Source of the DNA: an uncultured Eubacteriales bacterium
GTDB taxonomy: Bacteria; Bacillota; Clostridia; Christensenellales; UBA1242
Reading direction: 5' to 3'
Length of the DNA: 64,000 nt
NCBI GenBank assembly: GCA_948806215.1
Contig: CAQIDI010000004.1
Coordinates: 57,950 to 121,949 of the forward strand
Within the stretch, counting starts at the first letter, position 1. Each line of letters opens with the position of its first letter. The notes under the pieces are model-generated. The model was not told the origin of the DNA. It made no database searches and worked only from the letters and a program-made list of their open reading frames with translations. Positions 56,178 through 64,000 of the stretch are shown one piece after another. The position numbers and the translations under genes are program-made.

Positions 56178-56191
56178 ATGTTATATAACAT
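56178..56191. promoter_or_regulatory. Probable TetR operator
   Basis: 14-base perfect palindrome ATGTTATATAACAT between the tetR gene and the divergent ferredoxin gene. Confidence 0.5.
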
Positions 56192-56375
56192 TATTTATAT
56201 ATGTCAAGAATTTTATAAAAAATGCTTATAAAAATTTTTTATATAGTGTAAAATGATAATAATATGCAGTTAATATAACAATTATTTTTTGCTAGACATA
56301 TAAAAATAAAAATTAAAACATTTTAAATTTAACGTTGCATATATAATAATACCCAAAAACTTTAAGGAGTTAACT

Positions 56376-56564
56376 ATGCCTAAAATTTTAACAATAAAAA
56401 CAGAAAATTGCCCACAAAATCACAAATGCCCTGCTGTTAATGTTTGCCCTGTTGGTGCACTATCACAAAAAGGTTTTGAAGCACCAACAATCGACTACAG
56501 CAAATGCATTAGATGCGGAAAATGCTCAAATTTCTGCCCTAAGCAAGCATTAATATTAAAATAA
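56376..56564 (+). CDS. Small 4Fe-4S ferredoxin-like protein
   Basis: 62 residues. Second cluster motif is standard: CIRCGKCSNFCP (C-x2-C-x2-C-x3-C-P). The first is unusual: C12-x5-C18-x5-C24-P instead of C-x2-C-x2-C. Together seven cysteines, compatible with one certain and one altered 4Fe-4S site. An electron carrier or a redox sensor in the cytoplasm; partner unknown. AAGGAG precedes the ATG and a clean terminator follows, so it is a single-gene unit, divergent from tetR. Confidence 0.85.
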   Translation: MPKILTIKTENCPQNHKCPAVNVCPVGALSQKGFEAPTIDYSKCIRCGKCSNFCPKQALILK

Positions 56565-56567
56565 TTA

Positions 56568-56594
56568 AAAGACTTAAATTTGAAGTCTTTTTTT
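56568..56594 (+). terminator. Terminator of the ferredoxin gene
   Basis: AAAGACTT / AAGTCTTT, loop of seven, then T run. Confidence 0.85.
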
Positions 56595-56667
56595 ATTTAT
56601 GTAAAAACTATTTAAAAATTTAAGTTACATTTGCTATACTAAAAACAATAAAATAAAGGATAAAATT

Positions 56668-57732
56668 ATGAACGAAATTATTAAACAAGATTATCTGCTA
56701 AACGATAATGGCGAATTAAAGCATTGTGGATTCAGCCGAAAAATGCTTTTAAAATACGATAGAAAAATGATAAAAGCAAATAAACTAAAAATTAAAGAAT
56801 GGGATTATTATTTAATTTATAATTCCGATTATGCTCTAGCCCTTACCATAGCAGATAATTCTTATATGGGTATGCTTTCGGCATCGATTATAGATTTTAA
56901 AAAGCCCTGCGAAAAAACAACCAGCATAATAACTTGGTTTCCAATGGGCAAACTAAACCAAAATTATAACACTAAACAAAACCTAAATATGCCTGCTTCT
57001 AGCGATGTTGGAGATATTTACTTTAAAAATAAACGCTGCGATTTTAGATTTATGCACGATGATAAAAACCGAAGTTTGTATTGCTACATTAAAAATTTTA
57101 AAGGCAAACAGGATTTAGAAGCCAACATTATTCTAAGCGCAGAACCTAAAGAAAATATGGTTATTGCAACCCCTTTTAAAGAAAATAAAAAAGCTTTTTA
57201 TTATAATCAAAAAATTGTCGGATTTAAAGCTAGTGGAAAAATTGGCATTGGCGAAAACATTATTGATTTTAAACCAAGCAACTCGTTTGGGCTCCTTGAT
57301 TGGGGACGCGGTGTGTGGACCTATAAAAACACTTGGTATTGGGGTGCAGCTTGCGGAAAACTTGAAGATGGCAATATGTTTGGCTTTAATATTGGCTATG
57401 GCTTTGGCGACACTTCTAACGCCACCGAAAATATGCTATTTTTTAATGGTAAAGCACACAAACTTGAAGATGTTACATTTAACATTCCAAAATTTAAAAA
57501 TGGCAAGGATAACTTTTTAGCCCCTTGGACATTTTCTTCAAACAACAAAACTTTTGAAATGCAGTTCACTCCTATTATTAACCGCCACAGTGATACCAAT
57601 GTTTTAATTATTAGAAGCAATCAAAACCAAGTGTTTGGCAAATTTACAGGCTATGCTATTTTAGAAGATGGCACAAAAATAGAAATTAAAAACTTTTTAG
57701 GTTTTGCAGAAAAAGTTTATAACAAATGGTAG
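56668..57732 (+). CDS. DUF2804 family protein
   Basis: 354 residues, matching DUF2804: the hallmark LLDWGRGVWTYKNTWYWGA near residue 210, with GFNIGYGFGD after it, and an N-terminal LNDNGELKHCGFSRKMLLKY. The family resembles lipocalin-like beta-barrel (AttH/hydroxysqualene-type) proteins; its reaction is not known. No signal peptide or membrane helix. Single gene with AAAGGA upstream. Confidence 0.82.
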   Translation: MNEIIKQDYLLNDNGELKHCGFSRKMLLKYDRKMIKANKLKIKEWDYYLIYNSDYALALTIADNSYMGMLSASIIDFKKPCEKTTSIITWFPMGKLNQNYNTKQNLNMPASSDVGDIYFKNKRCDFRFMHDDKNRSLYCYIKNFKGKQDLEANIILSAEPKENMVIATPFKENKKAFYYNQKIVGFKASGKIGIGENIIDFKPSNSFGLLDWGRGVWTYKNTWYWGAACGKLEDGNMFGFNIGYGFGDTSNATENMLFFNGKAHKLEDVTFNIPKFKNGKDNFLAPWTFSSNNKTFEMQFTPIINRHSDTNVLIIRSNQNQVFGKFTGYAILEDGTKIEIKNFLGFAEKVYNKW

Positions 57733-57940
57733 TGATTCGCTAAAATGTTTTTATTATCTAACTTATAAAAAATTGCTTATAATAAATGTGCTGTTGCACA
57801 ATTAAAATGTTTTGTATTAAAAGACGTGAGAAGTTTCAATATTCCCTATAAACAACCTACTAAATAAGTGGGTAAAATGTTAACACATTATTGCTCTAAG
57901 CAATATGTCAACACAAACAATATAAATTTTTATATAATAA
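57733..57940. other. Intergenic region with several short stems
   Basis: No reading frame. Stems TGTGC-TGTT-GCACA (near 57797-57810), CCTAC/GTGGG (near 57857-57873) and TATTGCT-CTA-AGCAATA (near 57889-57905). It might be a small RNA or a regulatory region, but no promoter-terminator pair can be fixed. Confidence 0.35.
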
Positions 57941-58156
57941 TTGTGTATAGAATTATTTGCACAAAGATTAAGAAAATCACTACAAATTAATAAAGTATCT
58001 CAAAGCGAATTAGCAAGAAGAATTAATAAATCACAAAGTGTTGTTAATAACTACTGCTCTGGCGAAAGAGAACCATCGCTAGAAGTTTTAGTGTTAATAT
58101 GTAAAGCACTTGGTGAAAGTGCAGATTATTTGCTTGGAATAGATATAGAAAAATAA
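57941..58156 (+). CDS. Xre-family DNA-binding protein
   Basis: 71 residues, just one Cro/CI helix-turn-helix: FAQRLRKSLQINKVSQSELA, then RINKSQSVVNNYCSGEREPS and the usual ICKALGESADYLLGI ending. Start is GTG; no Shine-Dalgarno is present and TATAAT lies four bases upstream, suggesting a leaderless message. A stand-alone regulator of unknown target. The dyad stem at 57889-57905 upstream could be its operator. Confidence 0.82.
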   Translation: MCIELFAQRLRKSLQINKVSQSELARRINKSQSVVNNYCSGEREPSLEVLVLICKALGESADYLLGIDIEK

Positions 58157-58183
58157 AAAAGAGTAAGCGTTTTACTCTTTTTT
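58155..58183 (+). terminator. Terminator of the Xre gene
   Basis: AAAAAAGAGTAA / TTACTCTTTTTT directly after the stop. Confidence 0.85.
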
Positions 58184-58195
58184 GTTTTTTAAAAC

Positions 58196-58218
58196 AAAAG
58201 CACAATTAATGTGCTTTT
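58196..58218 (-). terminator. Terminator of the AlkD-like gene
   Basis: AAAAGCACA / TGTGCTTTT, loop ATTAA, with T-rich tail on the minus strand. Confidence 0.75.
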
Positions 58219-58886
58219 TTTAATATTTTTAGTAGTTGTTTATCAGTATCGCTAACTCTAAAACTTTCGCAACATTTGCTTATTGTTTTATTAAATGTAA
58301 AATCGTCTAAATCACATTTTAATAAAAAGTTATAAGTTTTATCTCTAAATTTAACCATACAAACCGAAAGCAACCACGCAACACCCATTTGGGCATAATA
58401 GTGCTTACTATTAAATTTTGAAATGCTATTTAAAACTTTATCAATATATTGTTCGTTAACAAAATAACTTAACATCATAATAAGAGCAAACCTTATTTCA
58501 AACTCGTTTTTAGAATTGTAATAAGGAACAATAAAATTCCACATTGCATCCAAATTTGAGTTAACAAATTTATAAGTTGATATCGAACAATCACAAACAG
58601 CCCAATCTTTAATTTTAGGAATAAAACTTTTTAAATATTCTAAACGCTGGGTTAATTCACACTTGGCATAACCAATAACAAACCCTTCTAGCAAAACTTC
58701 TTCAAAATAGTTGCACGGATTATTTTTAATAAACAAAGCGTAATCCCCTTTCGCAATTAACTTTGCAAGGTTTCTTAGTTCTGGAATTTTAACTCCCAAT
58801 ATGGGATATGTGTTAGGTATTAACTTCTCACTAAACAATTTTTGTTTAATGGTTGAAAGTTTTTTTAGTTCGCTTAAAACATCCAT
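58206..58886 (-). CDS. DNA alkylation repair protein (AlkD-like)
   Basis: 226 residues of HEAT-like helical repeats, AlkD/DNA_alkylation family. Conserved blocks: YPILGVKIPELRNLAK (27-42), YFEEVLLEGFVIGYAK (60-75), WAVCDCSISTYKF (the W-x-x-x-D region around the family's catalytic Asp) and YYAQMGVAWLLSV. These enzymes remove alkylated bases without base flipping. The family's WDxxD segment is here CDCSI, so activity is likely but not certain. Single gene with GAGAAGG upstream. Confidence 0.82.
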   Translation of the reverse strand: MDVLSELKKLSTIKQKLFSEKLIPNTYPILGVKIPELRNLAKLIAKGDYALFIKNNPCNYFEEVLLEGFVIGYAKCELTQRLEYLKSFIPKIKDWAVCDCSISTYKFVNSNLDAMWNFIVPYYNSKNEFEIRFALIMMLSYFVNEQYIDKVLNSISKFNSKHYYAQMGVAWLLSVCMVKFRDKTYNFLLKCDLDDFTFNKTISKCCESFRVSDTDKQLLKILKKAH

Positions 58887-58982
58887 AGCCCTTCTCCAAT
58901 AAAAATTAATTTAATAAAAATATTAGTTATCTAATTATACCATCATTAAAATGTTCTTTAAACAAAATTTATAAAATTTTGC

Positions 58983-59011
58983 TTGAATAATAAAAACATA
59001 TGTAGTATAAT
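58983..59011 (+). promoter_or_regulatory. Promoter of degV
   Basis: TTGAAT (58983-58988), 17-base spacer, TATAAT (59006-59011). The transcript would begin at the foot of the hairpin at 59018-59045. Confidence 0.65.
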
Positions 59012-59017
59012 ACAACA

Positions 59018-59045
59018 AATACTTTGATAATCAAAGTATTTTTTT
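59018..59045 (+). promoter_or_regulatory. 5'-terminal hairpin with T-run before degV
   Basis: Perfect stem AATACTTTGA / TCAAAGTATT, loop TAA, then TTTTT. It has terminator form but sits at the predicted transcript start, so it may be an attenuator or a 5' stabilising stem. Confidence 0.55.
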
Positions 59046-59098
59046 ATGTTATAAATTATACTAAAAATTAATTCACAAATTAACAAGGGAGATAAAAA

Positions 59099-59938
59099 AT
59101 GAAAATTAAAATTATTACCGATGCTGCATCCGATATTCCAAACGAGTTTATTAAACAAAACAATATTATAGTTTTACCTGTTGAAATAACATTTAACGAT
59201 ACTAGTTATTTAGATGGTGTTAACATAACAAAAAATGAGTTTTACGAAAAATTAATTGATTGCAAACAACTACCAAAAACAAGTTTAATTAACAGCACTC
59301 GTTGGCAAGAAGTGTTCGAAGCCCAAAGCGCCGACACAACCTATTTGGTTATGCCTATGAGCAAAGAATTAAGTGGTTCATATAATTCAGCTAAAATGGC
59401 TTTGGAAGAAATGGGAAACCCAAGCAACTTTATTTTGTTTGATTTAAACCAAATAACCATTGCACAAGGTGCAATAATAATGGAAACTGTTAAATTAATT
59501 AACAACTACTCTAACCTAGAGCAAATTGTTAATGGCGTTAATAACTTAATTAACAAGTGTGTTCTATTAGCTTATGTTGACGATTTAAAATATTTAAAAA
59601 TGGGTGGAAGACTTAACACCACCACAGCTTTTATTGGCGGTATGCTTAACATAAAACCAATAATAACCATTAAGGATGGAAAGGTTGATGTTGTTACAAA
59701 AGCTATGGGAACATCGAAAGCTTGCAAAACTATTATTAGTTTGTTCTTAAAAAATAGAGATGAAAATATGCCAATATATTTTGGCAGAGCCTATTACGAA
59801 AAACCTTTAGAAGAATTTAAGTCGGTGTGCAAAGCTTGCTTTAAACTTAGTGGAAACGAAACAACTTTAACTATTGGCGCAACAGTTGGAACTCACGTTG
59901 GCCCCGGTGCAGTTGGAATTGTTTATTTTAAAAAATAA
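59099..59938 (+). CDS. DegV family protein (fatty-acid-binding)
   Basis: 279 residues. Starts KIITDAASDIPNEF, the family signature, with the lipid-contacting segment LINSTRW in place of the usual TSQPS-type loop, and GGMLNIKPII with downstream GTSKAC. DegV (FakB) proteins bind a fatty acid and hand it to the kinase FakA for phosphorylation and use in membrane lipids. Whether this copy is a FakB cannot be settled; fakA is not in the window. GGGAG precedes the ATG. Single gene with its own promoter. Confidence 0.88.
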   Translation: MKIKIITDAASDIPNEFIKQNNIIVLPVEITFNDTSYLDGVNITKNEFYEKLIDCKQLPKTSLINSTRWQEVFEAQSADTTYLVMPMSKELSGSYNSAKMALEEMGNPSNFILFDLNQITIAQGAIIMETVKLINNYSNLEQIVNGVNNLINKCVLLAYVDDLKYLKMGGRLNTTTAFIGGMLNIKPIITIKDGKVDVVTKAMGTSKACKTIISLFLKNRDENMPIYFGRAYYEKPLEEFKSVCKACFKLSGNETTLTIGATVGTHVGPGAVGIVYFKK

Positions 59939-59954
59939 AATTAAAGTTTTAATT

Positions 59955-59980
59955 AAAAGCATAATATTATGCTTTTATTT
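59955..59980 (+). terminator. Terminator of degV
   Basis: Perfect palindrome, arms AAAAGCATAAT / ATTATGCTTTT, then a T run. Confidence 0.85.
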
Positions 59981-59988
59981 TTTAACAA

Positions 59989-60017
59989 AAAAAGGTAGCT
60001 AACGGTGCTACCTTTTT
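59989..60017 (-). terminator. Terminator of spoIVA
   Basis: AAAAAGGTAGC / GCTACCTTTTT, loop TAACGGT, T7 on the minus strand. Confidence 0.8.
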
Positions 60018-60078
60018 CGGAATGAATATGATTAACAAATTAAATTTGATTAATCCAAAATAATAAAATTTGTTTATA

Positions 60079-61557
60079 CTAAAGTAAAATGCAAATAACT
60101 CCACCCTTACCTTCGTTAACAATTCTGCCAAGTGTTTTTCTAATTTTCTTTTGAACTTCTACTGGCATAGAAACAAGTTTGGTTTGTAAACCATCGCTAA
60201 CCATAGAACTTAAAGTTTTGCCAAACAATTTAGATTCCCAAACGCTGTTAGGATCGGTTTCGTATTCGCTCATTAAATATTTAACAAGTTCTTCGCTTTG
60301 TTGTTCTGTGCCAACAATAGGATTAACTTCGGTTTGAATATCAACTTTCATTAAATGCAAGCTTGGTGCAGTTGCTTTTAACTTAATACCAAATCTGCCG
60401 CCTTGCTTAACCATTTGTGGTGCTTCCAAAATCATATCGTTAATGGTTGGACGAACAACTCCATAACCAGTTTGTTCAACTTCTAATAAAGCATCTTTAA
60501 ACTTATCGTATTGAACTTTAGCTTCGGTTAATTGTTTAACATAACTAACCAAATGATAATCGGATTTAATATCGCAACCACATTCTTCACTAAGCACTTT
60601 ATAAAACAATTCTGGCTTAGGATTAACTTTAACTCTAACCTTACCTTCGCCCATTTCAATGGTAACATCGGTTGTTGGTTCAAAGTTTTCGCTATCGGCT
60701 AGAAACATTATTTCTTTGTTAAAATCGCCAATTTTGGTGTGTGTGTTAACAATATCATAAATGTTTGTGACAATTTCTTGAATGTATTTATTATCAAATG
60801 GAAGTGCTTGTAACCATTTTGGCATTTCAACTTCAACGCTAACAAGTGGAAAATCGCTAAGAACCGAAGCAAAAATTTTGCTAACATCTTCTTCGCTTAA
60901 TTTAGAAACATCCATAGGAATAACAGTTTTGTTGTATTTATTTTCTAAGCTTTCAACAAGTTTTTTTGTTTCTTCGCTAAACGGATTTTGAGTGTTTAAA
61001 ACAATAACAAATGGCTTGTTACATTTAATCATTTCCTCATAAACTTGTTCTTCTGCTTTAACATAGTTAAATCTATCTAAATCGGTAACGCTACCATCGG
61101 TTGTAAGTAAAACGCCAATGGTGCTATGGTTAGAAATAACTTTGTTTGTTCCAAGTTCGGCAGCAACAGCAAAAGGAAGTTCGTCTTCACTCCAAGGAGT
61201 TTTAACCAATCTTGGTTTGTTTTCTTCTTCGTGACCTAGCGCACCTTCTACCATATATCCAACGCAATCAATTAATCTAACACTCATTTCAACATTTTCG
61301 TTAACTGTTATTTTAACAGCTTCGTTAGGAATAAATTTTGGTTGAGTTGTCATTATACTTTTTCCATCGCCACTTTGTGGCATTTCATCAATAGCACGCT
61401 CTTTATCGTTAACATCCATAATGTTAGGTATAACTAATGTGCTAAGCACATTTCTAATAAAAGTTGATTTACCAGTCCTAACAGGACCAACAACTCCAAC
61501 ATATATATCGCCATTAGTACGCTTGGCTATGTCGGAGTAAATATTGTAACTGTTCAT
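60079..61557 (-). CDS. spoIVA: Stage IV sporulation protein A, spore-coat ATPase
   Basis: 492 residues from the ATG at 61557 (GGAGGG six bases upstream), exactly the length of the Bacillus protein; the open frame extends 14 codons further but without a ribosome site. Walker A GPVRTGKST at 24-32, then MTTQPKFIPNEAVK and LIDCVGYMVEGALGHEE (GTPase-like switch), and the conserved C-terminal tail ending GGVICILL. SpoIVA polymerises by ATP hydrolysis on the forespore surface to form the base layer of the coat. It is transcribed from a sigma-E-type promoter. It proves the host keeps the endospore programme. Confidence 0.97.
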   Translation of the reverse strand: MNSYNIYSDIAKRTNGDIYVGVVGPVRTGKSTFIRNVLSTLVIPNIMDVNDKERAIDEMPQSGDGKSIMTTQPKFIPNEAVKITVNENVEMSVRLIDCVGYMVEGALGHEEENKPRLVKTPWSEDELPFAVAAELGTNKVISNHSTIGVLLTTDGSVTDLDRFNYVKAEEQVYEEMIKCNKPFVIVLNTQNPFSEETKKLVESLENKYNKTVIPMDVSKLSEEDVSKIFASVLSDFPLVSVEVEMPKWLQALPFDNKYIQEIVTNIYDIVNTHTKIGDFNKEIMFLADSENFEPTTDVTIEMGEGKVRVKVNPKPELFYKVLSEECGCDIKSDYHLVSYVKQLTEAKVQYDKFKDALLEVEQTGYGVVRPTINDMILEAPQMVKQGGRFGIKLKATAPSLHLMKVDIQTEVNPIVGTEQQSEELVKYLMSEYETDPNSVWESKLFGKTLSSMVSDGLQTKLVSMPVEVQKKIRKTLGRIVNEGKGGVICILL

Positions 61558-61583
61558 ATTTCCCTCCACAGTATTATTACAAA

Positions 61584-61612
61584 ATTGTATGTAACACAAA
61601 TTGAAAATATGA
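61584..61612 (-). promoter_or_regulatory. Sigma-E promoter of spoIVA
   Basis: Minus-strand TCATATT (61612-61606), 14-base spacer, CATACAAT (61591-61584), matching the mother-cell sigma-E consensus in both boxes and in spacing. Transcript start about 20 bases before the ATG. Confidence 0.8.
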
Positions 61613-61656
61613 AAAGAATTACAATTTTTTTTATAATTAGTTTTTATTACAAATAA

Positions 61657-61692
61657 AAAGGAGGTTAAAAAAGTTTAACTTCCTTTTATTTT
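61657..61692 (-). terminator. Terminator of the second GLUG gene
   Basis: AAAAGGAGGTTAAA / TTTAACTTCCTTTT (one G-U pair), loop AAAG, T-rich tail on the minus strand. Confidence 0.75.
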
Positions 61693-61693
61693 T

Positions 61694-64000
61694 TTATCTA
61701 TAATCAACACCAATTTCTCTATTTCCGGCAAACTCCAATTGATTATTTGTGTAGGTTTTTTTATTAAATAAACCGCCTTCTGTCCATTTATAAACACCAA
61801 GAGTTCCACTATTAAAGGTTCCGTCCCAACTATTGTTGCTTGTTATTCCACCATTACAAAGCCCAACAATTTGTGCCATACGAGGATGCAACTTTTTGTT
61901 AATTTCGACAATTTTTTCCTTGGTTTTTTTATCACCATCTTGAACGCCACCAAAACTATAAGTTCCGTGATTAACACAACTAATTACTGAACCCGATTGT
62001 TGATATCCAACTATTCCGCCAATACTGCGATTATCCATATTATAAATATAAGTTAACTCGCCAAAATTTGTGCAATTTTTAATTGTTCCATTGGTTAATA
62101 ACTGCCCAGCAATGCCACCAACATCTCCTCCGCCAATTATTCCAATGTGATTAAAGCAACTATCAACTAAACCATAATTCATTCCAACAATTCCGCCAAC
62201 ACGAGATTGATCGATGCACGAATGAATGTAACCACCAACGGAACAATTTTGAATAGTGCCATAGTTTACTCCACAAATGCCACCAATATTTATTGAAATT
62301 AGTTCCGAATTTAAAAAACTAATTCCAGCATCAATATGAAAGTTTTTTAATGTACCATTATTAAATTTAAACAAGCCCAAGCTTCCGCAGTTGTTGTGTA
62401 TGCTTGCTCTATAGCTTAGCATAGCTCCATTGCCATCTAAAACACCATTAAAGTTATTAACAATGTTAAAACCATTACCAAAGTTTAAATTGTTTGCTAA
62501 TTTATAATAATAATTTTTTCCGTCCATATTTTTAAAGTGTCGAATATTTGTTATCGTGTAAGGATTTGCTTCTGTTCCATTTCCAATTCCAAAATGTGTG
62601 TTAAATGGAACACCGCTGGTTATTTGCTGTTCTAAAACATAAGTATCATTAAAAACATCAACATAATAAATTTTTATTATTTGAAAATAAACATTTGTTG
62701 GCGAAACTATTTTAAATTTATTTTCAATATCATCTTTTGAAATGCTAATAACATTTTTATTTGTGGTTTCAGAGCCATTTATTATAGCATCTAAACTAAA
62801 ATTACTTGCACTAAGTTTATACTCCACTTTTGTAATATATTTCGTTGATGTTAAAGAAATTTCAATATTTTCACCATTTACAATCTTATCAATAGTAACC
62901 GACTTACTTATTTTAGGAACAAGATATAAATATGTTACTTCATCATCAAAACCATTTTCATCTTTAATTATAGCCGAAACTTTAACACAATCGCCACCTA
63001 ATTTCGAATCCGCATAAAATATGATAGTTCTTTTATTTTTATCATAATAATAACTAAATTTGGTTTGATTAGATACAGTTGTTGTATCTATAATTTCTAA
63101 GTTATTAGGAACTTCGCCATTAATTTTAAAATTAATAGTATATGTTTCTTCTCTGCCAAATTCGTATCTATCTTCAAAAGTGGAAACAACATTGTTTTTA
63201 CTATCGGTTATTATCCACTCATACGACCTTTCTAATAAATTTATTAACACCGAATTTGTTTCGTTAGTGTTATTTTTAAAGCCAATATAATAAACCACAT
63301 TTTTATCAAAACCAACTGTGCAATAGTAGCCATAGTTCTTGCTATTAACACCTGTTGAATTTATATCGTTTTTATAAATAATAAACGATGAGTTTATATT
63401 ATTGCCCAATGTTATAATATGATTTGCACTTTTGGTTGCAACAAATTTTACAAATATATAATTGTTACCATTCATATCCACATTTGTTTTTGTTGCAAAA
63501 CTAATTGCGGTAGGTTCATTGATAGAAAAATTAATTTCAGTAGCCGAACTTTGCTTATTACGAATTGTTATATAATAAGCCCCTTCCACAAACGGATGCG
63601 AAATTAGCGTGCCAGGATTAATTGTGCCTTTTGCAGTGTAGGGTTCTAGTTCGCTATTAAACAAAGCTTCGATTAAAACATTATTATTATTTGTGCAAAG
63701 TTGTTTAACGCCAGCAAGGCTTGTTACTTTTAGTAAATAAGTTTGATTAGAATTAATGCTTAGTGCTTTATTGTTATTAGGTGCATACATTGCATTTGGT
63801 GAAATTGTTAAACTACTAAAAATTTTTTCTTCTGTTAAATTAATTATTTCCACCTTATGCTCGCCAGCATTTAAGCTAACACTTCCGTTAACAACTGCTC
63901 CATTAACTTTAACCATTATTCCATTTGCATTAGGAATGTTAAATGTGTAATCACTAGCATATTCGGCGTTAAACTTAAAATAGTTTGTTCCGTTTGGCAA
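61694..64000 (-). CDS. GLUG-repeat surface protein, 5' end outside window
   Basis: C-terminal 768 residues of a larger protein, open to the right edge. Residues about 1-465 of the visible part are beta-rich domains; then a lead-in GNGTEANPYTI and YYYKLANNLNFG start a solenoid block with GLUG turns such as IGGICGVNYGTIQNCSVGG, VGGIVGMNYGLVDSCFN and VGGIAGQLLTNGTIKNCTN. The last 80 residues (ending GNREIGVDYR) have no LPxTG, no hydrophobic anchor and no SLH domain. Same architecture as the giant gene at 1-23442, so the two are paralogues. Probably secreted; role unknown. Confidence 0.88.
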   Translation of the reverse strand: MPNGTNYFKFNAEYASDYTFNIPNANGIMVKVNGAVVNGSVSLNAGEHKVEIINLTEEKIFSSLTISPNAMYAPNNNKALSINSNQTYLLKVTSLAGVKQLCTNNNNVLIEALFNSELEPYTAKGTINPGTLISHPFVEGAYYITIRNKQSSATEINFSINEPTAISFATKTNVDMNGNNYIFVKFVATKSANHIITLGNNINSSFIIYKNDINSTGVNSKNYGYYCTVGFDKNVVYYIGFKNNTNETNSVLINLLERSYEWIITDSKNNVVSTFEDRYEFGREETYTINFKINGEVPNNLEIIDTTTVSNQTKFSYYYDKNKRTIIFYADSKLGGDCVKVSAIIKDENGFDDEVTYLYLVPKISKSVTIDKIVNGENIEISLTSTKYITKVEYKLSASNFSLDAIINGSETTNKNVISISKDDIENKFKIVSPTNVYFQIIKIYYVDVFNDTYVLEQQITSGVPFNTHFGIGNGTEANPYTITNIRHFKNMDGKNYYYKLANNLNFGNGFNIVNNFNGVLDGNGAMLSYRASIHNNCGSLGLFKFNNGTLKNFHIDAGISFLNSELISINIGGICGVNYGTIQNCSVGGYIHSCIDQSRVGGIVGMNYGLVDSCFNHIGIIGGGDVGGIAGQLLTNGTIKNCTNFGELTYIYNMDNRSIGGIVGYQQSGSVISCVNHGTYSFGGVQDGDKKTKEKIVEINKKLHPRMAQIVGLCNGGITSNNSWDGTFNSGTLGVYKWTEGGLFNKKTYTNNQLEFAGNREIGVDYR

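Noticed and set aside
57833..57853. Sequence whose complement ends in ATTGAAAC, like a CRISPR repeat
   Set aside because: Only one copy, no spacers, no cas genes nearby.
60079..61599. SpoIVA start at 61599
   Set aside because: The additional 14 residues overlap the sigma-E promoter and ribosome site; the ATG at 61557 gives the usual 492-residue protein.

Overview
The window is very AT-rich DNA (I judge well under one third G+C by eye; not computed) from an endospore-forming, Gram-positive-type bacterium. Evidence for a Clostridia-like Firmicute: the order dnaG-rpoD-trmK-zinc ribbon, yqfC-yqfD-ybeY-era-yqzL-recO, the rplU-prp-rpmA operon with an L27 carrying a cleavable N-terminal extension, FloA/NfeD, and the spore-coat ATPase SpoIVA behind a textbook sigma-E promoter. 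No rRNA is present; one tRNA gene (Lys, CTT) is.

Layout. 1-23442 (minus): the first 7,814 codons of one uninterrupted giant gene for a secreted protein built from GLUG-type beta-solenoid blocks, InlB-like beta modules and an extraordinary glycine-rich section; its C-terminus lies beyond the window. 23443-24141: its promoter, a structured leader and AT-rich DNA. 24184-44765: housekeeping genes, nearly all on the minus strand, in short operons closed by clear intrinsic terminators (DNA replication/transcription, ribosome assembly and repair, sporulation, membrane microdomains, cell wall). An intergenic promoter-RNA-terminator unit at 37634-37743 looks like an undescribed small RNA. 44919-44994: tRNA-Lys.

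44950-54736: a 9.7-kb integrated filamentous phage (inovirus-like provirus) lying between a 45-bp direct repeat of the tRNA 3' end. It has a tyrosine integrase, a Cro/CI-type repressor with a symmetrical operator between divergent promoters, a likely ssDNA-binding protein, a run of small membrane proteins (coat candidates), a Zot/pI-type assembly ATPase, a HUH rolling-circle initiator and a 612-residue signal-plus-anchor protein that is the best adsorption-protein candidate. Two hairpin-dense non-coding stretches (50172-50398 and 53940-54691) are the likely origin and packaging regions. The genes read as one programme: the repressor holds the rightward promoter off; once relieved, Rep makes single strands, the ssDNA-binding protein coats them, and the Zot ATPase extrudes them through the membrane while replacing that protein with coat subunits.

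54868-61557: host genes again (DUF2461, TetR, small ferredoxin, DUF2804, Xre regulator, AlkD-like, DegV, SpoIVA). 61694-64000: the C-terminal 768 residues of a second GLUG-repeat surface protein of the same architecture as the giant one, with no sorting signal or membrane anchor at its end.

Most interesting items: the inovirus-like provirus with its switch and hairpin regions, the giant glycine-decorated surface protein, and the candidate small RNA. All identifications come from reading the sequence; no database search was run.
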